The notes below the pieces were generated by a model. The model saw only the letters and a list, made by a program, of their open reading frames with translations. It had not been told where the DNA came from and searched no databases. A stretch of 33,804 nucleotides of DNA, from assembly GCA_009692505.1 (NCBI GenBank), contig SHZC01000033.1:1-33804 (forward strand), read 5' to 3'. Every line of letters begins with the position of its first letter. Within the stretch, counting starts at the first letter, position 1. This document shows positions 7,520 to 14,927 of this stretch, piece after piece. Position numbers and translations under genes: made by a program. The DNA is from Myxococcales bacterium. GTDB taxonomy: Bacteria > Myxococcota_A > Bradymonadia > UBA7976 > UBA1532.

Positions 7520-9067
7520 TCAGGGATCCAGACGGAGGATGACCGTCACGCTGTGCGACATCGCGCCGACGTCGGGTGGCTCGAGGTGTTCACGCGCGAG
7601 ATCCCAGCGCAGGGAGAGCTGCCGATCATCGGCCTCCCCCATGGGCCAACCCTCCGTCACCTCGCCGGGCAGCTCCAGCGTCCCCGTTGAGGGATCGGTC
7701 ACTTCACAGGCGAGGAAGCGCCCGTCGAGCAGGGCCGCGTCGTAGAGATAGAGGCTGATGACGAGCGGCCCCACACCCGGCGGCAAGGGCGTCCAGCTCA
7801 CGCGCAGCGGCTGTCCCGGATTGACGTGCCGGACGTCGGGGGAGGGCTCGACGATGTCGAACGGCGACTCCACGTCCAGCGAGAGCAGACCCCCGAGGCG
7901 CTGCTCGACGCGATGTCCGGCGACGACCTCGACGTTGTGGGGCCCGAGCGGCCATCGCTGGAATCGCTCGCGTCGGAGATGCACCCAGATGGAGCTCTCG
8001 GGCACGCCCCCGGCAAAGACCGCGTTCGGCACCCGGAGCTCACCGTCGTCGGCCAGCCGCGCGTCGAGCTGATAGTGGCGCACCGCGAGGTAGGGGCCGC
8101 GTCGAAAGAGCGAGATGCTGCCCCCGACGAAGAGCCGCAGCGCGTCGCCATCGGCCACGCTTGGGGCGGGGTCCCATTGCAGCGCGGCCGCCTCGTTCCG
8201 GGTCCCACGCGCGCCTTCGATCAAGGGCGAGAGCGCCTCGGGCAGGACCCCCTCCAAACGCGATGGGCCGGTGATGTTCGCCTCGAAGGGCCCGACCGCG
8301 CGGCCCCCCCCTGAGCGAATCTGCACGACCTCCCCCGGATCAAAGAGGTGGAGCGCGCCGAGCTCAGGGCTGTTGGTGTAGGTGAAGCTGCCTCGACGCT
8401 CGTCGAAGGCCGGCACCTGCATCAGACTCATCGCGGGGGCGACGAGATCGACGATGCCGAGGTGGGCGTCCGGGTGAGGCACAGGCACGCGCTGAAACTC
8501 GCAGCGGGCACCGGCGATGTCCCGCTGGCTGTAGCCCGTCGTCGACCCTTGGAGGCCGATGAGGCGGTTGCTGTTCAGCAGGTCTCCCTCCTCGCCCTGA
8601 ACCTGGGTCAGGTCAATCCGCCAGGACTGGCAGCCCTCCGGTGGGAGGCCACCGCAGCCCCCGCAGAGGTTGGCAATGCCCTCGTCGATTTGCCCGTCGT
8701 TGTCCTCGTCGAGGCCGTCGCAGGTGGCCTCTGGCGTGATCGGCACAGGGAGCGCCGCGTCGATGGCTGGGCAAGCGCTGCAGGCGTCGGGCGAGGCGAG
8801 GTCAACTGCAGACCCGTCGGACGCATCGGCTGGATCGGCGTCCACGTTCAGCGCATCGCTCATGGAGACGTCGGATCCAACGGGCGCGGCGTCTGCGGGT
8901 CCGACCCTCTGGTCGTTCGAGGGGCCGAGGTCACCGATGTCTTCGCCCGAGGCGGCGTCGAACGACTCCGACTCCACGCGCGCGCGTGGGTCATCACACG
9001 CGGCGGCACACGCGGCGAGCAAGACCCCCCGCGCTCTAAACATCCAAAGTTGATCGACCTTCTTCAC
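7520..9067 (-). CDS. Secreted lipoprotein with MopE-type metal-binding motif
   Basis: A 515-residue protein. It starts with GTG at 9067, preceded by GAGGAGG six bases upstream, which decides the start over the inner ATG at 9043. The leader ends V-L-L-A-A-C (Cys20), a good lipobox. Residues about 25-110 are Asp/Ser/Ala-rich and disordered, a common linker in lipoproteins of predatory and myxobacterial-type bacteria. At 116-130 there is CDGLDEDNDGQIDEG, the 'putative metal-binding motif' first known from MopE and resembling a short calcium loop. The remaining 380 residues are probably beta-rich (many Val, Gly and Pro in alternating patterns), with a closing segment suggestive of an Ig-like fold. 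No enzyme motif is visible. It is likely surface or outer-membrane anchored. A 90-bp gap separates it from the next gene downstream. Confidence 0.75.
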   Translation of the reverse strand: MKKVDQLWMFRARGVLLAACAAACDDPRARVESESFDAASGEDIGDLGPSNDQRVGPADAAPVGSDVSMSDALNVDADPADASDGSAVDLASPDACSACPAIDAALPVPITPEATCDGLDEDNDGQIDEGIANLCGGCGGLPPEGCQSWRIDLTQVQGEEGDLLNSNRLIGLQGSTTGYSQRDIAGARCEFQRVPVPHPDAHLGIVDLVAPAMSLMQVPAFDERRGSFTYTNSPELGALHLFDPGEVVQIRSGGGRAVGPFEANITGPSRLEGVLPEALSPLIEGARGTRNEAAALQWDPAPSVADGDALRLFVGGSISLFRRGPYLAVRHYQLDARLADDGELRVPNAVFAGGVPESSIWVHLRRERFQRWPLGPHNVEVVAGHRVEQRLGGLLSLDVESPFDIVEPSPDVRHVNPGQPLRVSWTPLPPGVGPLVISLYLYDAALLDGRFLACEVTDPSTGTLELPGEVTEGWPMGEADDRQLSLRWDLAREHLEPPDVGAMSHSVTVILRLDP

Positions 9068-9081
9068 GCGCAGCCTCCTCG

Positions 9082-9150
9082 ACGGTCCGTGTCAAAGGTG
9101 GCCGTCAATCCCCGTATGAGTCAACGCGAAGTCGAAGCGTAGCGGATCGA
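9082..9150. repeat. Direct repeat copy A (69 bp, displaced 3' end of a TIGR02757 gene)
   Basis: This 69-bp stretch matches 9641-9709 in the same orientation at 62 of 69 positions without gaps. Read on the minus strand it encodes DPLRFDFALTHTGIDGHL followed by TGA, the C-terminus of the TIGR02757 protein with two substitutions. There is no upstream coding sequence for it here, so it is an orphan gene end. Together with copy B it brackets the Fic remnant. Confidence 0.9.
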
Positions 9151-9216
9151 AGGGCCGTTCATCGTGACTACGGACGAGCAGGGCTCCGTCGCTACGTCCT
9201 GGTTTGCGTTGGGCCG

Positions 9217-9615
9217 TCAAGCTCGGTGCCGACGCGGAGTCGGTCGACTTCGCGCCGGTATAAGCAGCTCGAAGAGCCGCAGCGCGACGACGGACATCCC
9301 TTCATGCCCGAGCACACGCGCCCGATCCGCGGCCACGAGCGCGAAGAGATCTCGGGCGGACGCGACCGCTTCGTCGGCGATCGTCGCGACCCCATCGAGG
9401 AAGAAGTCGAGCCACCCCTCCCAGTCGCCCTCGACCCGCACCGCGTTGATCCGACGGTCGTAGTCCTCGCGGTGACGCTTGAAGAAGAGGCTGAAGTAGA
9501 GGAGCGGCTGATTGAGCAGCTTCCAGTGCTCGAGCAGCAGCGTGACGAGCAGACGCCCAATGCGGCCGTTGCCGTCGAGGTATGGTCGGAACGAAGCCTT
9601 TACCCGTGGGCCGGC
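9217..9615 (-). pseudogene. Fic/DOC-family protein remnant, truncated at both ends
   Basis: A 133-codon open frame on the minus strand begins right after an in-frame TAA (9618-9616) and has no credible start codon. From about 9595 to 9240 it reads as the second half of a Fic domain: P-Y-L-D-G-N-G-R-I-G-R (the Fic active-site loop), then L-L-Y-F-S-L-F-F-K-R-H-R, then G-D-W-E-G-W-L-D-F-F-L-D-G-V, all standard for Fic AMP-transferases. The catalytic His that should precede the Pro is Arg here, everything upstream of the motif is missing, and the C-terminal winged-helix region is replaced by a short unrelated tail (PARSRPTPRR). Together these show a dead fragment. The rest of 9068-9651, a stretch without a working gene, holds only the two flanking repeats and short spacer sequence. 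Confidence 0.85.
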
Positions 9616-9640
9616 TTAGTAAAGTTCACGTTACGAGCGG

Positions 9641-9709
9641 GACGGTCCCCATCAAAGGTCGCCGTCAATCCCCATATGAGTCAACGCGAAGTCGAAACGC
9701 AGCGGATCG
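9641..9709. repeat. Direct repeat copy B (69 bp, functional 3' end of the TIGR02757 gene)
   Basis: This partner of copy A at 9082-9150 differs at seven positions. Positions 9652-9709 are the real 3' coding end of the TIGR02757 gene, and 9641-9651 lie just past its stop. Sequence identity ends abruptly on both sides of the two copies, so the boundary is sharp. The 559-bp offset between the copies contains the Fic remnant. Confidence 0.9.
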
Positions 9710-10431
9710 GTCGGGTCCAAGACCTTGAGCGACCTCGTGATCTCCGACGCGGTCTGCCAGTCGGTCGACCGTCTCTTCGTGAGCCCAAGCGAGAGCCCAA
9801 TCCGGTGGATGTGGGTATCAAGCGGCATCACCAGGCGGGAGGTCGAAGCGCCCCTCCAGAGGCCCAGGTCAATCTCGTCAGGTCCCCTGACCATCCAGCG
9901 GAGGAAGAGGCAAAACCGCTTGCAGGCGCTGCCCCGTCTGGGATCCGGGAGGAAGTGCTCGAACGCCTGCCGCTCTCGCTCACGGGCGTAGGGCGTCACG
10001 ATCGCCTGCCTCAGCCCCGTGAGCGCGGCGTGGTAGTCCGGTGCCCCCTGCACGTCGGAAGCCAGAAATGCGGCCTCCAGAGATCCGAACCTTCGCCGCG
10101 TCTCGCCGATCCCCAGCCAGAGGCGCGAGAGGTCCTCCCCCCGCGTCAGCCGATGCACGAAGCCCTCGAACCGCGAGCCTGCCGACGCCACGTCGTCGTT
10201 CATCAGGGCCAGACTCGGCGCGGGCCCCATGCGCTCGCACGCGACCGTCACCGCCCGGGCGATCGAAGCGACGCGGCCATAGGCCAAGAGCGCGGCGAAC
10301 AGGGCGACGACCTCCTTGTCCTCGGGGGCCTCGTAGCGGTGCGCGAACGAGATCGGATCTCGCTCGAGATGCGCGGCTGCGTCAAAGCCCGACAGCGACT
10401 CGGTGATCCTCGCTCGGGTGGTCGCCTTCAT
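9652..10431 (-). CDS. TIGR02757 (DUF2400) family protein
   Basis: A 259-residue soluble protein of the usual family length. Recognisable blocks are D-P-I-S-F-A-H-R-Y near the N-terminus, A-L-L-A-Y-G-R-V, K-R-F-C-L-F-L-R-W-M-V-R, and M-P-L-D-T-H-I-H-R-I-G towards the end, with a family-typical close L-R-F-D-F-A-L-T-H. Family knowledge: TIGR02757 proteins are widespread and uncharacterised, with helical segments reminiscent of helix-hairpin-helix DNA glycosylases. ATG 10431 overlaps the TGA of the DUF2894 gene as ATGA, so it is the fourth member of a tightly coupled operon. Its 3' end is copied at 9082-9150, which may mark a past insertion there. Its role with the stator genes is unknown. Confidence 0.85.
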   Translation of the reverse strand: MKATTRARITESLSGFDAAAHLERDPISFAHRYEAPEDKEVVALFAALLAYGRVASIARAVTVACERMGPAPSLALMNDDVASAGSRFEGFVHRLTRGEDLSRLWLGIGETRRRFGSLEAAFLASDVQGAPDYHAALTGLRQAIVTPYARERERQAFEHFLPDPRRGSACKRFCLFLRWMVRGPDEIDLGLWRGASTSRLVMPLDTHIHRIGLSLGLTKRRSTDWQTASEITRSLKVLDPTDPLRFDFALTHMGIDGDL

Positions 10432-11147
10432 CGGCGTCGCTTGGGCTCAGGCAGGTGGCGCAGGATCGAGAGGTCCTCCAGCCAGCCGACCATGACCCGA
10501 AGATAGGCCGGCGAGAGCGTCTCGAAGCGTGAGAGCACCTGGGCCGCGATGGCCTCGGCATTGTAGGGTCCGTGGTCCCGCGACAACCGGTCGTGGGCGC
10601 GGGCGACGACCACCGTCGTGCGGGCGTGCTCCGCCGCATCCCGATACATCGCCCGGCCCAAGGCGTCTCCGACCTCCCGAGCCGAAGCCCCGATCGGGCC
10701 CGGCGCGTCGAGCAGGCGCCGCGCCGCGTCCCGCAACTCCGGAGCGAACTCGGCCCCCTTCGTGTCGGCCTGATCGATGAGCCGCTGCACGCGGGCCCGG
10801 GCGGCGACGTCGAGCCCGCTCCGCAGTCGAGTCAGGAGGCGAGGAGCCTCGTTCTTCACAAGCGAGAAGTCCCCCATCGAGATCGCGTTCTCGAAGCGGC
10901 CCTCGGGATCCGCGCCCAGGGTCAGCACCTCGGTCAGGAGCGCGACCGCCGCCTGGTTGGCCGCCCGAAACGACTCCTCGAGTGTTTGGAGCCGCTCGTC
11001 TGCGCGAGCGTGGATTCGGCGGGCCTCCTCGGGCGTCAGCGTGGCCGCGCGCAGGAGCAAGGTCTCCACGAAACGAAGCCCCGGCCCATCGAAGACCTGA
11101 AGTCCGGCCTCGCGCAGGCGATCGAGGCGACGCTCGAGATCCATCAT
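10428..11147 (-). CDS. DUF2894-like protein, third gene of the stator operon
   Basis: A 239-residue soluble, helix-rich protein. The start M-M-D-L-E-R-R-L-D-R-L-R-E-A-G is followed by G-L-R-F-V-E-T-L-L-L-R-A, and near the C-terminus come G-P-Y-N-A-E and L-S-P-A-Y-L-R-V-M-V-G-W-L-E-D-L. These correspond to my recollection of the DUF2894 pattern (F-x-x-I-E-x-L, G-P-L-N, L-S-P-x-Y-L). The middle is an Ala/Arg/Glu-rich helical region. Proteins of this family are known from operons with DUF3348, DUF802 and OmpA-domain genes in Proteobacteria, the same partners as here. Both ends overlap neighbouring genes by four bases (11144-11147 and 10428-10431). The function is unknown; a cytosolic partner of the membrane stator is a reasonable inference. 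Confidence 0.75.
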   Translation of the reverse strand: MMDLERRLDRLREAGLQVFDGPGLRFVETLLLRAATLTPEEARRIHARADERLQTLEESFRAANQAAVALLTEVLTLGADPEGRFENAISMGDFSLVKNEAPRLLTRLRSGLDVAARARVQRLIDQADTKGAEFAPELRDAARRLLDAPGPIGASAREVGDALGRAMYRDAAEHARTTVVVARAHDRLSRDHGPYNAEAIAAQVLSRFETLSPAYLRVMVGWLEDLSILRHLPEPKRRR

Positions 11148-11794
11148 GGGCGGTGACTGCCGTCCCGATGCCTCGGCACGGGCACGATCTCGACGCGGCG
11201 ATTCTGGGCGCGGCTTACTGGATCGAGGTTGGGCACCGAGGGGTGATGCTCACCGAAGCCCGCCGCGAAGAGAAAGGTCGGCGGCAGACCCGCGGCGACG
11301 AGGGCGCGCGTGACGGTCAACGCACGCTGCGTGGACAGCTCCCAGTTATCGGCGAAGGCCGCGAGCTTGCCGTGAATCGGCAGATCGTCGGTGAAGCCGC
11401 TGACCATGATGATCTCGGGCTCGGCGCCAAGGTAGCGGCCGAGCGGGGCTGCGAGCTCCCCGAGCAGTGCGTCGCCCTCGGGCCGAAGTGCCGCCGAGTT
11501 CAGGTCGAAGAGCACGCTCCCCCGAATCCCGATGCGCCCGTTGACGAGGCTGATACGACCCTGAGACAGAGGCAGGGCGAGCGCGGTCTCCAGCGCGTCG
11601 AGGCGCGAACGGTCGACGGCGCGCGCCTCCTTCTCCCGGTCGAGCGAGACGGAGAGCTCGGCTTGCGCCACGGCCCCCCAGATGAAAAACAGGACGAAGA
11701 CCCCGAGCAGCCCCGCCATGAGATCGCTGACCGCCATCCAGACCGGCGGCACATCGTCGGGCGCGTCGTGATCCTCGGTCTCCATCGACGTCAT
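11144..11794 (-). CDS. ZorB/MotB-like protein: single membrane helix plus OmpA peptidoglycan-binding domain
   Basis: A 216-residue inner-membrane protein. A short cytosolic N-terminus leads into one transmembrane helix (about residues 20-43) that begins V-S-D-L-M-A-G-L. Asp24 sits where MotB, ExbD and ZorB carry the ion-conducting aspartate. A periplasmic coiled linker follows (45-80), then an OmpA-like domain with V-L-F-D-L-N-S-A-A-L-R (95-105), V-S-G-F-T-D-D (131-137), N-W-E-L-S-T-Q-R-A (150-158) and A-Q-N-R-R-V-E-I, the residues that grip diaminopimelate in peptidoglycan. ATG 11794 overlaps the stop of the MotA-like gene as ATGA; an open frame upstream to 11980 is only read-through of that gene. 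It would anchor a proton- or sodium-driven stator to the cell wall. Confidence 0.87.
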   Translation of the reverse strand: MTSMETEDHDAPDDVPPVWMAVSDLMAGLLGVFVLFFIWGAVAQAELSVSLDREKEARAVDRSRLDALETALALPLSQGRISLVNGRIGIRGSVLFDLNSAALRPEGDALLGELAAPLGRYLGAEPEIIMVSGFTDDLPIHGKLAAFADNWELSTQRALTVTRALVAAGLPPTFLFAAGFGEHHPSVPNLDPVSRAQNRRVEIVPVPRHRDGSHRP

Positions 11795-13995
11795 GTCCCG
11801 CTTGGTCCCCGCAGCGCGCGCAGCTCCCGCAGCTCGGTGAACAGCTCCCGCTGGAACCGCATCGCGTCTCCAAAGACCTCGCGTGTTTGGTCGAGGTAGG
11901 TGCCCATTATCGCGCCGCTCTCCCCTTGGCCCTGACTGCGCGACACGACCTCCTCGAGGCTCGCGAGCACCCGACGCCACTCCTCGCTGGACTCGCGATA
12001 CCGGTCCACGGCGGCCGTGAACATCTCGGCCACTGCGGACAGCTCAGCGCCCCCCGTGTGGACCAGGGACGCGGCTTCACGAACGAGCGCGCCGGTCGCG
12101 TCGAGACCCTCGCCCAACTTCTGGGCGTGCGCCGCGAGCTGCGAGGCCAGGCTCTCGGCGTTTTGGTCCCGTGTGGTTGCGAGCCGCTCCTCGAAACCCG
12201 TGAGGCGGTCGGCTTGCAAGAGCACCGCGGCCTCGATCTTGAGCGACAAGCTCTCGAAGCGGGCGGCGGCGGCGAACTCAGCGGCCTCGGAACGTTCGCC
12301 CCCGGCGTCAAGCGCGGCTTGAAAGGCACCGGCTTGTCGAAGACCGGCCTGCTGCCAAGCGGCGGAGACGCCTTCGAGGTTGACGAGCAGCGTATCGAGG
12401 CGGGCCTCCCGAGCCACATCTCGCGCGTCGAGTCCGTCCCATCGCGCCGCAGCCTTCGACAGGAGCGCGGCAGCCAGCGCAGGCGCCTCGCGGGCCGACT
12501 CGGCGACGGCGGCCAGCGGCTCGGCGAGGCCTCGTCCCATCGTAGTCAGGTGACGGCCGAGCTCCTCGTCGATGCGCGAGAGGACCGACGCCGTCTCGAG
12601 GACCCGCTCGTTTTGAATAAGCAGATGCCGCTCGGTCTGCCGCTCAAGGCTTGAGGTGACCTGGTGGCCGACCTCGGACAGCCCCCTCTCGAAGGAGGCC
12701 GTCAAGGCGGAGAGACGGACCTCGAGGGCGGCGAGAGTCGCTTGAGTCTGGGCGAGCAGGGCGTCGGTCTGCCGACCCGACTCGACCGAGGCCGCCTTCG
12801 CCGAGACCAGCCCCTCTTCGACCTGCTCGACCCTCGACAACTCCCGAACACGCACCTCGTCAAGGCTCTTGACCATCGACTGGCCGAGTCTGTCGAGGCG
12901 GGCCGAGAGCCCATCCGTGGCCGACGAGAGCGCCGAGACCTGGGCCTCGACGAGCGTGGACAACGATCGGGACGCCTGGGTCTGGAGGGCTTCGAGCGCG
13001 TGAAGGCCTCGCTGAACCTCGGTGGTCCGCGCCTGTTCCGCCGCGCGCACCTCGAGCCTCCACGCCGCGTCTGCTGCCTGAGCCTGCTCGCGCTGTGAGC
13101 GAACCGCGAGCTCCATGGCCTCGAACATCCGCTCGGCCGCGAGGCGGGCGACCTCCGCGACGGCCGCTCGGACCTCGTCTCGCGCGCTCGAGAACCCCTT
13201 CGAGACCTCGAGCTCCAGCCGCGCCGTGGCTTCGGACATGACGGCAGCCGTGGCCGCGGCCGCTTCGCGCTGGGTCTCGGGCAACTGCTCTGTGAGGCGA
13301 ACGAGGGTCTCGGCGACGATGGGTAACTGCGCGCCCTGCTCGGCCATCGCCGAGAGCGCCGAGAGCTGACGGCCAGCGGGGGTGAAGCTCGAAAACGACG
13401 TCCGGGCGTAGCGCTCGAAGGCAGACGCCGTCCGCCCCTCGCCGCGCCGAACAAACGCCGCAGCCGCCCCGAGTGCCGCCGACGCCGAGACCCCGGCGAG
13501 CGAAGCCGAAAACGAGCGGGACAGCCCAAGCAACGGCGTGGCCAGGCCCGCCCGCAAGCCCTCGAGATCGGCGGTCTTGCCCAGGACCGCGCGGGCTCCG
13601 GCGAGCGTGTCGACAAAGCCGAGGAACGTCCCGAGGAGCCCGACCATGATGAGCAGGCTGACCAAGTAAGGCGTGAAACCCGGGTTTACGAGCGTGGGAC
13701 GGGCGCCGGACAACGCGGTGTTCAAGAGCGAGGCGAGCGGTTGATCCTGAGCACCGATCACGGCTTGTGCGGCCGGGAGGTCGACGAACGATCGGGGGAG
13801 GTCCGTGAGGCTTCGAAGGAGCCGCGAGGCCCGGAGCGAGCGCCAACCGAGCTCGACTATCCCGAGCAGGAAGAACAGCCCGATGACCGCGATGAGCACC
13901 GACGCGGTGAGGTCATGGCCCCACTGGGCCTGACCGGCTCGCAGGACGAGGGTCCCGCCGAGCGCGCCGAAGACGATGACGAAGAAGATGGACAT
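11791..13995 (-). CDS. ZorA/MotA-like stator subunit with a very long cytoplasmic tail (DUF802-type)
   Basis: A 734-residue inner-membrane protein. Hydrophobic segments lie at about 2-19, 31-50, 108-130 and 160-182. The last two carry G-L-L-G-T-F-L-G-F and A-T-P-L-L-G-L-S-R-S-F-S, as in the channel helices of MotA, ExbB and ZorA. Beyond residue 215 there is a roughly 500-residue Ala/Glu/Arg-rich region with almost no hydrophobic runs, predicted coiled coil or long helices, ending in a short Arg-rich tail. This matches the layout of ZorA and of DUF802 proteins; the DUF802 label is recalled from the family's gene neighbourhood. The protein would pair with the OmpA-domain protein to form an ion-driven complex whose tail projects into the cytosol. 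It is the first gene of the operon. A gap of 77 bp separates its start from the divergent aldo/keto reductase gene and must hold its promoter. Confidence 0.82.
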   Translation of the reverse strand: MSIFFVIVFGALGGTLVLRAGQAQWGHDLTASVLIAVIGLFFLLGIVELGWRSLRASRLLRSLTDLPRSFVDLPAAQAVIGAQDQPLASLLNTALSGARPTLVNPGFTPYLVSLLIMVGLLGTFLGFVDTLAGARAVLGKTADLEGLRAGLATPLLGLSRSFSASLAGVSASAALGAAAAFVRRGEGRTASAFERYARTSFSSFTPAGRQLSALSAMAEQGAQLPIVAETLVRLTEQLPETQREAAAATAAVMSEATARLELEVSKGFSSARDEVRAAVAEVARLAAERMFEAMELAVRSQREQAQAADAAWRLEVRAAEQARTTEVQRGLHALEALQTQASRSLSTLVEAQVSALSSATDGLSARLDRLGQSMVKSLDEVRVRELSRVEQVEEGLVSAKAASVESGRQTDALLAQTQATLAALEVRLSALTASFERGLSEVGHQVTSSLERQTERHLLIQNERVLETASVLSRIDEELGRHLTTMGRGLAEPLAAVAESAREAPALAAALLSKAAARWDGLDARDVAREARLDTLLVNLEGVSAAWQQAGLRQAGAFQAALDAGGERSEAAEFAAAARFESLSLKIEAAVLLQADRLTGFEERLATTRDQNAESLASQLAAHAQKLGEGLDATGALVREAASLVHTGGAELSAVAEMFTAAVDRYRESSEEWRRVLASLEEVVSRSQGQGESGAIMGTYLDQTREVFGDAMRFQRELFTELRELRALRGPSGT

Positions 13996-14072
13996 GGGGA
14001 GGCGTGGGGCTTTGGCGACTTCTCATCGCCCTGTCAAGGCCTGTCTGGGCCCGTTGGCTGTACACTCGGGTC

Positions 14073-14915
14073 ATGGTTATCAGCTCAACGCGCACACTTC
14101 ACGGTGTCTCCGTCCCGGCGTTCTTCTATGGCACGGCTTGGAAGGAGGAGCGCACCGAGGCGCTGACCCGCCAAGCGCTCGCCGCCGGCTTCCGCGCCAT
14201 CGACACAGCCAATCAGCGCCGGCACTACTTCGAGGCAGCCGTGGGGGACGCGCTCAGTGGTGCCTCGATCGCCCGCGCCGACCTGTTTATTCAGACCAAG
14301 TTCACCTACGTCTCCGGCCAAGATCATCGCCTCCCTTATGACCGAAACGCCCCTCCCGCGACTCAGGTCGAGCAGTCGTTTCAATCATCGCTGGAGCACC
14401 TTCGAACGCCCTATATCGACTCCTACATCCTGCACGGTCCGTCGCTCGCCGAGGGGCTGAGCACGGTCGACAGGCAGGTGTGGCGGGCGATGAGCGCGCT
14501 TCAACAGGCAGGAAAAACGCGACTCATCGGCATCAGCAACGTGTCAATTGCACAGCTCGAAGGCGTCTGCGAGTTCGAAGGCGCGAAACCCGCGTTCGTA
14601 CAAAACCGCTGCTACGCCCGCACTGGTTGGGACCGCGAGGTTCGTGACTTCTGCCGCGCGAACGACATCGAGTATCAGGGCTTCTCCTTGTTGACGGCAA
14701 ACCGGCGAGCCCTCGCCCAGCCGACCATCGGACGCATCATGGTTCGCGCTGACCGAACGCTGGCACAGGTCGTCTTTCGCTTCGCCCTGCAATCGGGAAT
14801 GTTTCCGCTCACCGGCACCTCGGACCCGGTTCATCTGCGCCAGGATCTCGAGTCTTTCGACTTCGAGCTCAGCGAGGACGAAATGGTCACCATCGAGCGC
14901 ATCGAAGTCTCGTAG
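14073..14915 (+). CDS. Aldo/keto reductase family oxidoreductase
   Basis: A 280-residue cytosolic NAD(P)H-dependent reductase. All four catalytic residues are visible in order: Asp in A-I-D-T-A-N, Tyr in R-R-H-Y-F-E-A-A-V-G, Lys in I-Q-T-K-F-T-Y, and His in Y-I-L-H-G-P. The later I-G-I-S-N-V and F-P-L-T-G-T-S fit the cofactor-binding end of the barrel. The frame is open from 14004, but the leader contains no barrel sequence, and ATG 14073 (MVISSTRTLHG) begins the usual first strand. The gene is divergent from the stator operon and convergent with the esterase gene, with only 12 bp between their stops. The substrate is unknown. Confidence 0.9.
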   Translation: MVISSTRTLHGVSVPAFFYGTAWKEERTEALTRQALAAGFRAIDTANQRRHYFEAAVGDALSGASIARADLFIQTKFTYVSGQDHRLPYDRNAPPATQVEQSFQSSLEHLRTPYIDSYILHGPSLAEGLSTVDRQVWRAMSALQQAGKTRLIGISNVSIAQLEGVCEFEGAKPAFVQNRCYARTGWDREVRDFCRANDIEYQGFSLLTANRRALAQPTIGRIMVRADRTLAQVVFRFALQSGMFPLTGTSDPVHLRQDLESFDFELSEDEMVTIERIEVS

Positions 14916-14927
14916 AGAGGGTCTCGC

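Noticed and set aside
6521..7690. A 389-codon plus-strand open frame
   Set aside because: It runs antisense across two minus-strand genes and part of a third, has no domain, and breaks gene order; it is a GC shadow.
9615..9640. A near-palindromic stretch beside repeat B as a recombinase site
   Set aside because: The arms match only partly and no recombinase gene or consensus core is present; it is too weak to annotate.
9226..10506. A 426-codon plus-strand open frame
   Set aside because: It is antisense to the Fic remnant, the TIGR02757 gene and part of DUF2894, all of which have recognisable protein motifs on the other strand.
9652..13995. A complete Zorya anti-phage system
   Set aside because: Only ZorA- and ZorB-like components are present. 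No SNF2 helicase/nuclease (ZorD), HNH protein (ZorE) or recognisable ZorC was found nearby, so calling it Zorya would overstate the evidence.
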